Assembly: GCF_027571385.1 (NCBI RefSeq)
Contig: NZ_CP085636.1
Location: 4,406,001-4,470,000, forward strand
From: Shewanella sp. MTB7
Lineage (GTDB): Bacteria; Pseudomonadota; Gammaproteobacteria; Enterobacterales; Shewanellaceae
DNA: 64,000 nucleotides
Direction of reading: 5' to 3'
Below, piece by piece: positions 56,156 to 64,000 of the stretch. Both the position numbers and the translations under genes were made by a program. Under the pieces are notes generated by a model. That model had not been told where the DNA came from, did no database searches, and saw only the letters and a list, made by a program, of their open reading frames with translations. Positions within the stretch are counted from its first letter, which is position 1; each line of letters begins with the position of its first letter.

Positions 56156-57487
56156 TTAGGTTCCGGTTGGTTGCAGCTGGCTTAGGTGAATCGCACAGCT
56201 CTCTAATTGGCCGTAATAGGTTTTGGCTTTACGTGATAGCAGTGCATGTAACAATAATGCTGGGATCGCCACAATCAGGCCTAACTCAGTCGTGACTAAG
56301 GCTTCTGAGATACCGCCGGATACCGCAGAGGCATCGCCTGCGCCAAATAAGGTCATCAATTTAAATGTTTCAATCATGCCGCTAACGGTCCCAAGCAGTC
56401 CCAACAAGGGAGCAACCGCAGCTGTAATGGCAATCGCACCAAGCCAATACTCTAAGGTGTGCTTACTTTCCAATAAACTGGCAAACAGCTTATCGTCTCG
56501 CTCAGTACCCGAATTCACCTTCAAGGCAATCTCAACTAACTCAGACTGCATACCCTTAACCTTATCGGCAATATGTTGCTGATCACGTAAGCGATCCTCA
56601 TTTGATTTAATCGCTAAGGTGTTACCAAGTCGCTCCGAAATCGCGGGTTGTATTGGCGGTAAGCGCCACAGCTGAACCGCTTTCGCTAACGAGATAACCA
56701 GCGCAAAAATACCAAAAGCTAAAATGGGCAACGCCCAAACACCGCCTTTTTCAACATGTTGAGTCACAGACTCTTGCTGGCCACGTAACTTAACGGCGCG
56801 AGTTAAGGTAGGATCTAACGTAATGCTGCCCTCGCCGCTTTGGGCCAACTGGCTGAGTGATTGATAAACCTCGTCACCAAGCACCAGACCCGATTTTTCT
56901 ATCTCTCCCGATTTAGCCTTGTTTAAGCTGTTGTCTTTAATCAACAAGCCAGCTTTTTGCGCAGCGTTATCGACATACCAACTCACTGGCCCTACATCGA
57001 GTGCAAGCACTGCCTGAGTACGACCATCCTCCATGGCAACGTTTGCCTCACGCCATCTAGGCGATAGCCCCCCTCTCAAGTCCGCCAAGTAATCAATTAA
57101 CTCGCTATCGACCAGCCCATTTTCATCTGACTTAACTAAGGTAAGTCCACTTTGCTGAGCAAAACGCTGCAATAGGTTATTCTGGTAAACACTCTGCTGC
57201 TGCCATTGTTTAAGACGTGTTTGCAGTTGATCCAAACTCAAGGTTTTCTCATCAGAGATCCGTCTGGCTAAAGCCGTTTGGTCACGCAATTTAAGCACTC
57301 TATTTTCAATTCGACTTAATTGACCACTCAACGCCGCTTTCTCTTTTGCTATATTGGTTTCCGTTCGATTTAACTTGCTCTGAGCCGATTTAATCTCTTT
57401 GATAAAGCTGGTATTAACGTCATCAGCCTGACTTACAAAAGGGATCAGGGTAAGTATCATTAACACCAAAATTGTAGACTTATTCAT
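56156..57487 (-). CDS. Large MotA/TolQ/ExbB-family protein with periplasmic coiled coil
   Basis: Start at the ATG at 57485-57487 (MNKSTILVLMILTLIPFVSQAD, a signal peptide), with GGAG 8 bases upstream. The roughly 443-residue protein has a periplasmic coiled coil (about residues 25-110) and a globular region to about 245. It ends with an ExbB-like channel domain with helices (ALPILAFGIFALVISLAKAV; IAITAAVAPLLGLLGTVSGMIETF; EALVTTELGLIVAIPALLLHALL). This is the type usually paired with DUF3450 in TonB operons. The stop is 3 bases from a mini-ORF start in the repeat. It overlaps the gene upstream by 8 bases. Probably a second ion-channel partner of the TonB complex. Confidence 0.88.
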   Translation of the reverse strand: MNKSTILVLMILTLIPFVSQADDVNTSFIKEIKSAQSKLNRTETNIAKEKAALSGQLSRIENRVLKLRDQTALARRISDEKTLSLDQLQTRLKQWQQQSVYQNNLLQRFAQQSGLTLVKSDENGLVDSELIDYLADLRGGLSPRWREANVAMEDGRTQAVLALDVGPVSWYVDNAAQKAGLLIKDNSLNKAKSGEIEKSGLVLGDEVYQSLSQLAQSGEGSITLDPTLTRAVKLRGQQESVTQHVEKGGVWALPILAFGIFALVISLAKAVQLWRLPPIQPAISERLGNTLAIKSNEDRLRDQQHIADKVKGMQSELVEIALKVNSGTERDDKLFASLLESKHTLEYWLGAIAITAAVAPLLGLLGTVSGMIETFKLMTLFGAGDASAVSGGISEALVTTELGLIVAIPALLLHALLSRKAKTYYGQLESCAIHLSQLQPTGT

Positions 57488-58376
57488 CACTCGCTCCTGC
57501 AACTCTATCTAAGGTTTGCGTTTGTTTAGCATCGACCGTTAAACTAAATGGCAGCTCGATAAAATTGGCTTCTTTTTTGTGAGCAATCATCATAAGTGCA
57601 GTTTCGATAGTGTCTGGAGTCAACGATTCGTTCACCTGCCAGCGCCAGCCTGTTACTGTTGACACTCCTTCGGCAACACTCTGCGAGTCCAAGGTGACAT
57701 ACCAACCTCTGGATATCCCAAGGTATAACTGTTTCACCAGTCGCACCTCTCCATCCAATGTCTCTATTTGTGTTTCGTAGCTGCTGACTCTCTGTTCAAA
57801 CTCATTTAACTGCAGGTAAAGACTGAGCAGCAGCTCAAGCTTGCTACTGGTGGTATCGATTGAGTTAACTTTGCTCTTTGCAGGCTCCACACTCACTGAA
57901 TCTGAGGATTGGATATTAATGTGCTTCTCTTTAATCGCGGCTCGCCAACTCTTTGCCAGTGGAGGCGGTAACTGCTCAATAATGCCTTGTACCTGACTCA
58001 GTTCAACATTGACCCATTGGCTCAATGTGGCTTGATCTGACTCCATATTATTTTGCAACGCCAATAGCTCGCTTCGCTTAGCTTCCACTTGAGTTGTTGC
58101 ACTGTGATCTGCTGATAGCAGATTTTTTAGTTGCAACTCCTCTCGCTTAAGCAATTCCACTCTTTGTTCCAAAACCGGCTTACTCATGATCCAGTGACTA
58201 CTTAGTGCATTAGATTGCTGTTCTAAATTCAACCACTTCGCGACTAAATCATCAGCTTCCGCCACCACACCTTGAGCAGACACCCCCTGAATTGACAGCA
58301 AGAGTAAAGCTAAAGATTGACTGACTAATAGGATATTAGTTTTAGAACTTTTGTAAAAAAAAGAAGAAATTTTCAT
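57480..58376 (-). CDS. DUF3450-like periplasmic coiled-coil protein
   Basis: Start taken at the ATG at 58374-58376 (MKISSFFYKSSKTNILLVSQS), which opens a signal peptide ending near VSAQG; an earlier in-frame ATG at 58463 has no advantage. The 298-residue protein is mostly coiled coil (about 35-240), then RLVKQLYLGISRGWYVTLDSQSVAEGVSTVTGWRW, which resembles the end of DUF3450 proteins. Those occur as the first gene of TonB/ExbBD operons with TonB-dependent receptors. The role is thought to be structural. It is divergent from the receptor gene and shares its Fur-box region, so it is likely iron-regulated. Confidence 0.75.
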   Translation of the reverse strand: MKISSFFYKSSKTNILLVSQSLALLLLSIQGVSAQGVVAEADDLVAKWLNLEQQSNALSSHWIMSKPVLEQRVELLKREELQLKNLLSADHSATTQVEAKRSELLALQNNMESDQATLSQWVNVELSQVQGIIEQLPPPLAKSWRAAIKEKHINIQSSDSVSVEPAKSKVNSIDTTSSKLELLLSLYLQLNEFEQRVSSYETQIETLDGEVRLVKQLYLGISRGWYVTLDSQSVAEGVSTVTGWRWQVNESLTPDTIETALMMIAHKKEANFIELPFSLTVDAKQTQTLDRVAGASDE

Positions 58377-58502
58377 AAAATAGAACAAATTAAGCGTATT
58401 AAACAGGCTGAACTTAATGAGATTGAAACAACATAAAACCCTAGCGATGATACGTTTCACCATCTTTGTTAACTCTCTTTTGTAAATGTTAAAACATTAA
58501 TT

Positions 58503-58521
58503 GCTAATGATAATTATTTTC
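58503..58521. promoter_or_regulatory. Fur-box-like operator in the divergent promoter
   Basis: GCTAATGATAATTATTTTC agrees with the 19-base Fur consensus GATAATGATAATCATTATC at 16 positions by my count. It lies 58 bases before the receptor ATG and 127 bases before the DUF3450-like start, so it could control both directions under iron repression. Confidence 0.8.
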
Positions 58522-58578
58522 ATTAAGATTCGCAACCTTATTTACGTAGACTTAAGTACTAGAAACAGGAAGAGGACC

Positions 58579-60807
58579 ATGAAGAGAGTAATAGAAGAGA
58601 GTAAGAGTAAATTCACCAAGAAGTTAATAGTTAAATCAATGGGATTAGCGCTGGTATCGATGGCACTCAGTGCGCAAGCAAATGAAGTTAAGGAGCTAAG
58701 CACGACTCATGTCAAAGAAGAGAAAAAAGCGGGATACAAGGTTGAAAAAGCCTCTTCGCCTAAATACACAGGTAGCTTGCTTGATACACCCAAGACCATC
58801 AACATAATAACCAGTGAAGTACTTAATGATCAGGGTGTTACTAGCCTAAATGATGCATTGCGTAACGTCACTGGAGTGTCGACATTTGGTGCTGGTGAAG
58901 GTGGCGGAGGTAACATCACCACCAATGATAAGATCACCATACGTGGGTTCAATGCCAACGGTAATATCTACATTGATGGCATTCGTGATATTGCAGGTTA
59001 TTCACGTGACATGTTTAACATTGAACAGCTCGAAGTGACCAAAGGCGCAAACTCAAGCGTAAGCGGCAAAGGCTCGTCAGGAGGAACCATCAACCTAGTC
59101 ACTAAACGTGCCTTACAAGATGATTTTGTTACCAGTAACATCAGTTATGACCAAGCCGAACGTTTACGCTTTACTGCCGATGCTAACCAGCAGTTTTCAG
59201 ACTCGGTTTCCGCGAGAATCAATGCCCTTTACACCAAAGGTGGTGATCCGTTAGATAATGATGTTGAAGATTATAAAACCTTAGCTATCGCCCCTTCTAT
59301 GAAGTTTGTCGTCGGTGAAAAAACCAATATAGTGGCTGATTTTCTATATATGAAACAAGATAATAATCCTATGTTGGGCTTACCTTGGATTAACGCTAAT
59401 GCAGCAACTCAGTTAGGACTACCAGAGGGCCCTATTGATACTTCATCATGGGGTAACTACTACGGGGTGGCAGATCGAGATTTCGAAAAGGTTGAAGTCG
59501 CAATGGGAACCTTGCTGATTGAACATCAGGTGAGTGATAACTTGATGCTTCGCAGTCAGACTCGTGTAGCAAGAAACGAAAAAAAGTCCACCGTTTCACG
59601 CCCTATCTTAAAAAATGATCGGGATCCCGAAACACGTGAATATACCTATTACAATGAAATAGATATTCACTCAAGAACGCAAAACATTGATCAAGAAAAT
59701 AGCTTGTTTGTCACTCAATTTGATGCTGTCACTCAGTTAGATACAGCAGGCATAAATCATGATCTGGTACTGGGCGCTGAATACTATATAGAGGAAGTCA
59801 CTAAGCAAAAGCTCATCGATAACCGAGTCTTTACTAATCCCTATGTTTCACTGACAAATCCTAACCCTAACCTCCCCTATACAGGCTCTGTCGATATCGA
59901 TGGCAAACCGGCAAAGACCAAAGGAAAAGGTTGGGCCATCTATGCACTAGACACACTAACCATCACTGAAAATTGGTTACTGACTTTAGGGGCAAGATTC
60001 GAAGATTACCAAGCCACAGGATCGACTTATTTCCGTAGAGATCCAATCTTATATGAAAATATCAAAGTGGATGGTACCTTCGTCAGCTGGAATAGTTCAA
60101 TTGCTTACAAGCCAAACGTAAACAGTACCTACTATATTGGTGTCGCAAACTCACAAGATCCAACTGGTGGAGAGTTAGCCTTCAGTGGCCGCAGCGAGGA
60201 GCAATTAAAGCAATACAATGCGTTAGATCCACAGGAAGCCACCAGTTATGATTTAGGCGCTAAATGGGATCTGTTAGATCAATCTTTGCAAATCAGTGCA
60301 GCCCTTTTCTTAACCAGAAAAACCGTGATAGACAGGGATGATAATAGAACGCCGTTTCTCAGCGGAGAACAGGAGGCAAAAGGTCTAGAACTAACCGTAA
60401 CAGGAAAATTAAGTGACAACCTCAATATACTTGCCGGTTATACCCACCAAAAAACAGAAGTCACCCAAGATTTAAGTATAGAAACACAAGGTAATGGCTT
60501 AACAGCCGCCCCCGAAAATAGTGCAAATGTGTGGGTTACCTACGATATGGATAAATTAACCTTAGGGGCTGGAGGGCAATACTCATCAGGGGACATTTAT
60601 TGGCGTCGTAACACTGAATATTTCGACTCAGGTAGCTTAACCCTCTTTAATGCGATGGCCTCATACACCTTTAGCGACAATTTGTTACTGCAATTTAACG
60701 TCGACAATATCGCCGACAAAGAGTACATAATAGATTTTAGTGCTAAAGGGCATTTCCGTCCAGGTCCAGGTCGTAACATGAAACTCAGTTTACGCTATCA
60801 GTTCTAG
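58579..60807 (+). CDS. TonB-dependent siderophore receptor
   Basis: A 743-residue outer-membrane receptor, started at the ATG at 58579 because AGGAAGAGGA lies 3-12 bases upstream; the longer frame from 58501 would cover the Fur box. The signal peptide is about residues 20-36, ending SAQAN. The plug domain (about 60-180) has DTPKTINIITSEVL, TIRGFNANGNIYIDGIRD and GKGSSGGTINLVTK, as in catecholate receptors Fiu/PiuA. The barrel ends FRPGPGRNMKLSLRYQF. It would import ferric siderophore using the TonB system encoded divergently. A strong terminator separates it from the PKHD hydroxylase gene. Confidence 0.92.
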   Translation: MKRVIEESKSKFTKKLIVKSMGLALVSMALSAQANEVKELSTTHVKEEKKAGYKVEKASSPKYTGSLLDTPKTINIITSEVLNDQGVTSLNDALRNVTGVSTFGAGEGGGGNITTNDKITIRGFNANGNIYIDGIRDIAGYSRDMFNIEQLEVTKGANSSVSGKGSSGGTINLVTKRALQDDFVTSNISYDQAERLRFTADANQQFSDSVSARINALYTKGGDPLDNDVEDYKTLAIAPSMKFVVGEKTNIVADFLYMKQDNNPMLGLPWINANAATQLGLPEGPIDTSSWGNYYGVADRDFEKVEVAMGTLLIEHQVSDNLMLRSQTRVARNEKKSTVSRPILKNDRDPETREYTYYNEIDIHSRTQNIDQENSLFVTQFDAVTQLDTAGINHDLVLGAEYYIEEVTKQKLIDNRVFTNPYVSLTNPNPNLPYTGSVDIDGKPAKTKGKGWAIYALDTLTITENWLLTLGARFEDYQATGSTYFRRDPILYENIKVDGTFVSWNSSIAYKPNVNSTYYIGVANSQDPTGGELAFSGRSEEQLKQYNALDPQEATSYDLGAKWDLLDQSLQISAALFLTRKTVIDRDDNRTPFLSGEQEAKGLELTVTGKLSDNLNILAGYTHQKTEVTQDLSIETQGNGLTAAPENSANVWVTYDMDKLTLGAGGQYSSGDIYWRRNTEYFDSGSLTLFNAMASYTFSDNLLLQFNVDNIADKEYIIDFSAKGHFRPGPGRNMKLSLRYQF

Positions 60808-60834
60808 CCATAGCCATTAACCATAAGCAATATC

Positions 60835-60875
60835 GGCAGCTATTACTTAACACTGTCCATTAAGTAATAGCTGCC
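60835..60875 (+). terminator. Hairpin terminator after the receptor gene
   Basis: A 16-base perfect stem (GGCAGCTATTACTTAA and its complement) with a 9-base loop lies 27 bases past the receptor stop, followed by TTCATTTCATT. It may leave partial read-through into the hydroxylase gene 27 bases on. Confidence 0.8.
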
Positions 60876-60902
60876 TTCATTTCATTAAAATAGGAATGCA
60901 AG

Positions 60903-61583
60903 ATGTTAGTCCAAATCCCCAATGTATTGTCAAAAGCTCAGGTTGAAGAGTGCTGCAATTTATTAGAGCAAGCCAATTGGGTCGATGGTAAGAGCACCGC
61001 AGGACATCAAGCCATAAAAGCGAAACACAACCTGCAACTGCCACAAGGTTCTGAGTTATCCAATGAACTGGGTAACTTTATTTTGGCAACCTTAGCAAGA
61101 TCGCAAACTTTTATGGCTGCAACCCTACCTAATAAAATCTACCCACCCATGTTCAACTGCTACCAAGGTGGTGGCACCTTTGGCGACCACGTAGATAACG
61201 CCATTCGCAGCATTCCAAATAGCCCAATAAAGGTAAGAACCGACATCTCCATGACACTGTTTCTCAGTGAACCACAAAGCTATGAGGGCGGTGAACTGAT
61301 CATACAAGACACCTATGGCGAACAAAGCGTCAAGCTTGCCGCTGGCGACATGGTTATCTACCCTTCCACCAGCCTACACCAAGTCAGTCCAGTCACTTCA
61401 GGGCGCCGTTTAGCTTCATTTTTTTGGTTACAAAGCTTAATTCGCAGCGATGAACAACGGCGGATATTATTCGATCTTGATAACAGTATTCAGGCATTAA
61501 CCAACCAAGACCCCAATCAGGTAGAGCTTGTCAGGCTTGCAGGGGTTTATCACAATCTGTTGCGTCAGTGGAGTGAGACATAG
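60903..61583 (+). CDS. PKHD-type Fe(II)/2-oxoglutarate hydroxylase (PiuC/YbiX-like)
   Basis: A 226-residue dioxygenase of the PKHD hydroxylase family. The iron ligands are visible as His96 and Asp98 in GDHVDNA and His159 in TSLHQVSPV. Arg169 (GRRLASFFW) is placed to bind 2-oxoglutarate. The conserved opening MLVQIPNVLSKAQVEECCNLL and the NCYQGGGTFGDHVD segment are typical of PiuC/YbiX. These genes sit beside catecholate siderophore receptors (fiu-ybiX, piuA-piuC), and this is the same arrangement. The substrate is not established. The stop is 18 bases from the end of the convergent LodB-like gene. Confidence 0.93.
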   Translation: MLVQIPNVLSKAQVEECCNLLEQANWVDGKSTAGHQAIKAKHNLQLPQGSELSNELGNFILATLARSQTFMAATLPNKIYPPMFNCYQGGGTFGDHVDNAIRSIPNSPIKVRTDISMTLFLSEPQSYEGGELIIQDTYGEQSVKLAAGDMVIYPSTSLHQVSPVTSGRRLASFFWLQSLIRSDEQRRILFDLDNSIQALTNQDPNQVELVRLAGVYHNLLRQWSET

Positions 61584-61601
61584 AACCCTTTCTATAGATT
61601 A

Positions 61602-62747
61602 TCAGCATTCACTCTTAACCAATTGTGATAACTCAATACTATTACTTAACCGATTACGCCAGAAATGAGCATGACTCCAGCGGCGTTCAAGACTGTAAAC
61701 ATGGTTGCGATTGCGTATGTAGTCACCATATTGATTTTTTACCTGTTGCGAAAAGTGTAAATTATCTTCCCTGTTTTCAAACCAAGCCATGACTTTCTTA
61801 CCAGCCTGCAATCCGTGACTTAATCCCTTATATATACCTTGCGCCGCTATTGGATCAAAACTGGAGACTGCATCACCAATCGCCATCCAATTGTGACCTT
61901 CCGCAGCCGATAACATGCCAGGCCGAATACAGTAGGTGTGGTAGCAGGGCTCTTTTAGATCCAACTTAGCAATACTTGGACCAATGAGAGTGGTGCTTCG
62001 CAGCGCATCATCAAACCCTTGAAACTCATGTTCTCGAAGGCTAACAAGATGCTTTTTTTCGGTGACAATCATGCTCACCACCTGTTCGGCCGGCAAGAGT
62101 GCGTGATAACACCAGCCATCTTCAAAAGCCTCTAACTGGATCTGTTTCGAACCTCTACCATGGACTAGAGTAGAAAAACGTACTGTGGCAAAAAGCTCAT
62201 CATCGACAGATTTATTAATATCCAGCTTCCCAGCAAAACTGGCTTTCGATCCGGTGGCATCGATGACAAATCCTGCCTGAAGTTCACACTCTACCTCCTC
62301 TGATTTGCTAGCAAACTCTAATGTGAAACCTGCAGCTTCGGTGTCATTTTTTTGCGCATTGATAAAACGCGTCGACCAAGATATTTGAACACCGCAGGCT
62401 TGCGCTCTATCGGCTAACATCTTATCAAATACTTGTCGGTTTAAGCGCCAAGACGGTCCTTGAGGATTAACGATAAAATCATTGTAGCCCGTTGTGGCAC
62501 GTCCCCATACAGAAGCATAACCTGGGCAAGTCTGATGGCCTGCAGCGTAAAACTCTTTTGCAACCCCAAGCTGCTTTAACAGTAGAACAATCTCTGGAGG
62601 GCAATTCTCGCCAACACGTATCTCACCTTGGGCTTGTCGCTCAACAAGCAATACTGATGCATTTGTGTTGGTTCGAATCGCGATGGCCGCCGCTAAACCA
62701 GCGGGGCCACCTCCCAAGATGACAACATCGTATCTTGTATTTAACAT
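61602..62747 (-). CDS. lodB: LodB-like FAD-dependent oxidoreductase
   Basis: Start at the ATG at 62745-62747 (MLNTRYDVVILGGGPAGLAAAIAIR), giving 381 residues; a longer frame from 62951 overlaps the upstream gene and lacks family sequence. It has the GGGPAG dinucleotide fold at the start, DATGSKASFAGKL in the middle and GDAVSSFDPIAAQGIYKGL near the end, as in tryptophan halogenase/geranylgeranyl reductase relatives. LodB proteins are needed to form the cysteine tryptophylquinone of LodA; being 16 bases after a LodA-like gene supports that role. It converges with the PKHD gene. Confidence 0.82.
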   Translation of the reverse strand: MLNTRYDVVILGGGPAGLAAAIAIRTNTNASVLLVERQAQGEIRVGENCPPEIVLLLKQLGVAKEFYAAGHQTCPGYASVWGRATTGYNDFIVNPQGPSWRLNRQVFDKMLADRAQACGVQISWSTRFINAQKNDTEAAGFTLEFASKSEEVECELQAGFVIDATGSKASFAGKLDINKSVDDELFATVRFSTLVHGRGSKQIQLEAFEDGWCYHALLPAEQVVSMIVTEKKHLVSLREHEFQGFDDALRSTTLIGPSIAKLDLKEPCYHTYCIRPGMLSAAEGHNWMAIGDAVSSFDPIAAQGIYKGLSHGLQAGKKVMAWFENREDNLHFSQQVKNQYGDYIRNRNHVYSLERRWSHAHFWRNRLSNSIELSQLVKSEC

Positions 62748-62763
62748 GTCGTTACCAACTCGA

Positions 62764-64000
62764 TTAATGTGAACACTTTCGCTTCGCTTTGGGTGGATTA
62801 GCATTAAATGGCCATGCTGGTACCGGATCTGTTGCATCCCCAGGCCTGCTAAGTTGGCTCTCCACTTCAAGGTAGAACTCAGGAGAGAACTTTTGTGAAT
62901 CGATCTCCACGTTAGTGCCTTGAATAATGAAGCCAATCTTATGCCAATCATTGACTGATTGTAACGGATCTTGGAAGGTAGCTGCCGCCGCAGGGTTTAT
63001 CGCATAGGTTCCAGGCCCTCGAATAGACCACTGCTGTTTCGGCAGCACATTATTAAACACTTCCTCTGCCACATAAACCGCATCTGGACGCTGTGCTGGC
63101 CATGACCAGTACAAGGTCGATTCTGCGCCGTTACTTTTATTCACCCCATCAGTATTAATTGCTGTGGCGTGAATAGAGCAAGAGTTGTAGTCCGTTTGCC
63201 AAGGGGTAGCCATGAACTTAGAGATATCACCCGGTTGCAGCCCATCTTTCATCTCATGCATAGGGATCCAGCCACTGGTGAGGTAGGGAGTATCTTGCTT
63301 TAAATTGCTATAAGCTAATGCTGCAACATCATGTTTGATTCGAAATGGCCCAGAGCCAGACTCTTTCCAATCCTGAATATAGATCTCCTTATCCATAATG
63401 GTATAACTCACCTCAATACCCGGCACGTAGCGACCACCGAGACAGTTTGCCATTGACGCCATATCAATTCGCTCACCAGCAGAGAGTTTACTGTCGTCCC
63501 CTTTGGTAAACAGGCCGTTACTCCACTGCTCTAACATAAAGTACTGGGTTTTAGTGACCGTCATAAAGGATGTCCCCGCGGCACCTAAAGATAGAGGCAT
63601 CAATGGAGCACCTATATTTGTTTCATCCTTATTGGGGTTTCTCACAAAGTTGAGCGCCGCCATAATGGTTTCATTTGGATCGTTCTGCTCTGTAATATTC
63701 ACTACAGCACTGTGGGCATGTAACGCCATCGGTGGCAGGTTGGCAGTCCAACGCTGCAGATCGCAGGCGATGAAAATAGGTTTGATATCTTCGGCAAAAT
63801 TAGGCTTGTAACTCTCTTTATAACTGCCCTCTGACTCACCATTTTTTTTGCTATAAAGATTATCTTGTAAGCTTAGTTTCTGCACAAACATGTCATAAAC
63901 ATCATCCCATACCGACACCACATTGCGGATTTGCGGCGCATATGCGGGATCTCCGCAGACAACCCAAGCACCGAAGGCCGCTTCAGTGCGGCCGTCGTCA
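62764..64000 (-). CDS. lodA: LodA-like CTQ-dependent amino-acid oxidase (amino end cut by window)
   Basis: The frame is open to the right edge (it reads GRTEAAFGAWVVCGDPAYAP before the GTG at 63921), so the 412 codons here are the carboxyl part. LodA enzymes oxidise the epsilon-amine of lysine, or glycine for GoxA, releasing H2O2. They use a cysteine tryptophylquinone made by LodB. Family stretches are IKPIFIACDLQRW, GAAGTSFMTVTKTQYFMLEQW, MANCLGGRYVPGIEVSY and TPWQTDYNSCSIH, then YWSWPAQRPDAVY. The Cys in NCLGG and a Trp in PWQ or YWSWP are the candidate crosslink residues (inference). It lies upstream of lodB. The substrate is not known. Confidence 0.82.
   Translation of the reverse strand, partial: DDGRTEAAFGAWVVCGDPAYAPQIRNVVSVWDDVYDMFVQKLSLQDNLYSKKNGESEGSYKESYKPNFAEDIKPIFIACDLQRWTANLPPMALHAHSAVVNITEQNDPNETIMAALNFVRNPNKDETNIGAPLMPLSLGAAGTSFMTVTKTQYFMLEQWSNGLFTKGDDSKLSAGERIDMASMANCLGGRYVPGIEVSYTIMDKEIYIQDWKESGSGPFRIKHDVAALAYSNLKQDTPYLTSGWIPMHEMKDGLQPGDISKFMATPWQTDYNSCSIHATAINTDGVNKSNGAESTLYWSWPAQRPDAVYVAEEVFNNVLPKQQWSIRGPGTYAINPAAAATFQDPLQSVNDWHKIGFIIQGTNVEIDSQKFSPEFYLEVESQLSRPGDATDPVPAWPFNANPPKAKRKCSH

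Noticed and set aside
61125..61325. Minus-strand frame within the PKHD hydroxylase gene
   Set aside because: It lies wholly inside a well-supported gene in another frame and has no family features.

Overview
The window looks like chromosome of a marine Shewanella-type gammaproteobacterium. The left edge carries the enterobacterial/Shewanella order barA | rlmD-relA-mazG-pyrG with its usual polarity. It is followed by DUF416, DUF3319, recN with two SOS boxes, and many AT-rich, short-spaced genes. Lipoproteins, TonB machinery, a Fur-type box and a GlyGly-CTERM-like surface protein also fit. The assignment rests on gene content and order recalled from these families; no search was run.

Layout. 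1-12.4 kb is conserved core: CTP synthase (cut by the window edge), MazG, RelA, RlmD, the BarA hybrid kinase, an AEC permease and RecN. 12.5-31 kb is mixed. It holds a porin, a penicillin-acylase-type Ntn hydrolase, small lipoproteins, a divergent oxidoreductase/OhrR-type pair in which both genes are broken, a frameshifted polyamine-type binding protein, a MocR regulator facing a GNAT/PaiB pair, an IS3-family insertion, an M20 amidohydrolase, an outer-membrane barrel, and a PepSY / PhoP-like / PhoQ-like / DUF3300 envelope module. 32.5-37.6 kb is a mobile-element graveyard: a dead IS4 (IS10-type) element with a dead IS630-type element nested inside it, two orphan genes, and a tandem ~540 bp composite repeat. 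37.6-40.6 kb makes GDP-mannose (manC, manB). 40.5-45.7 kb holds two near-identical 265 bp MITEs, one ending manB and one splitting an acetyltransferase gene, together with an AlkD-like protein, a metallo-beta-lactamase/rhodanese fusion and a decayed Y1 transposase. 45.7-52 kb has a divergent UvrB paralogue, a large secreted alpha/beta-hydrolase-like protein and an AraC regulator.

52-64 kb is the most coherent accessory block. A leftward operon runs DUF3450-like protein, large MotA/TolQ/ExbB protein, ExbB, ExbD, TonB, TPR protein, FMN-dependent alpha-hydroxy-acid oxidase. It diverges, across a Fur-box-like site, from a TonB-dependent siderophore receptor and a PiuC/YbiX-type PKHD hydroxylase. 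Converging on these is a LodB-like flavoprotein with a LodA-like quinoprotein amino-acid oxidase that is cut by the right edge. I read this as an iron-regulated uptake module with its own energiser, next to an H2O2-producing oxidase pair.

Small-scale structure worth attention: a 76 bp tandem triplication that copies the exbB start region and makes two mini-ORFs; a pentanucleotide repeat that adds five residues beside the metal-binding loop of phosphomannomutase; MITE ends matching one end of the local IS630 element; and a cluster of single-lesion pseudogenes at 16.7-19.6 kb.
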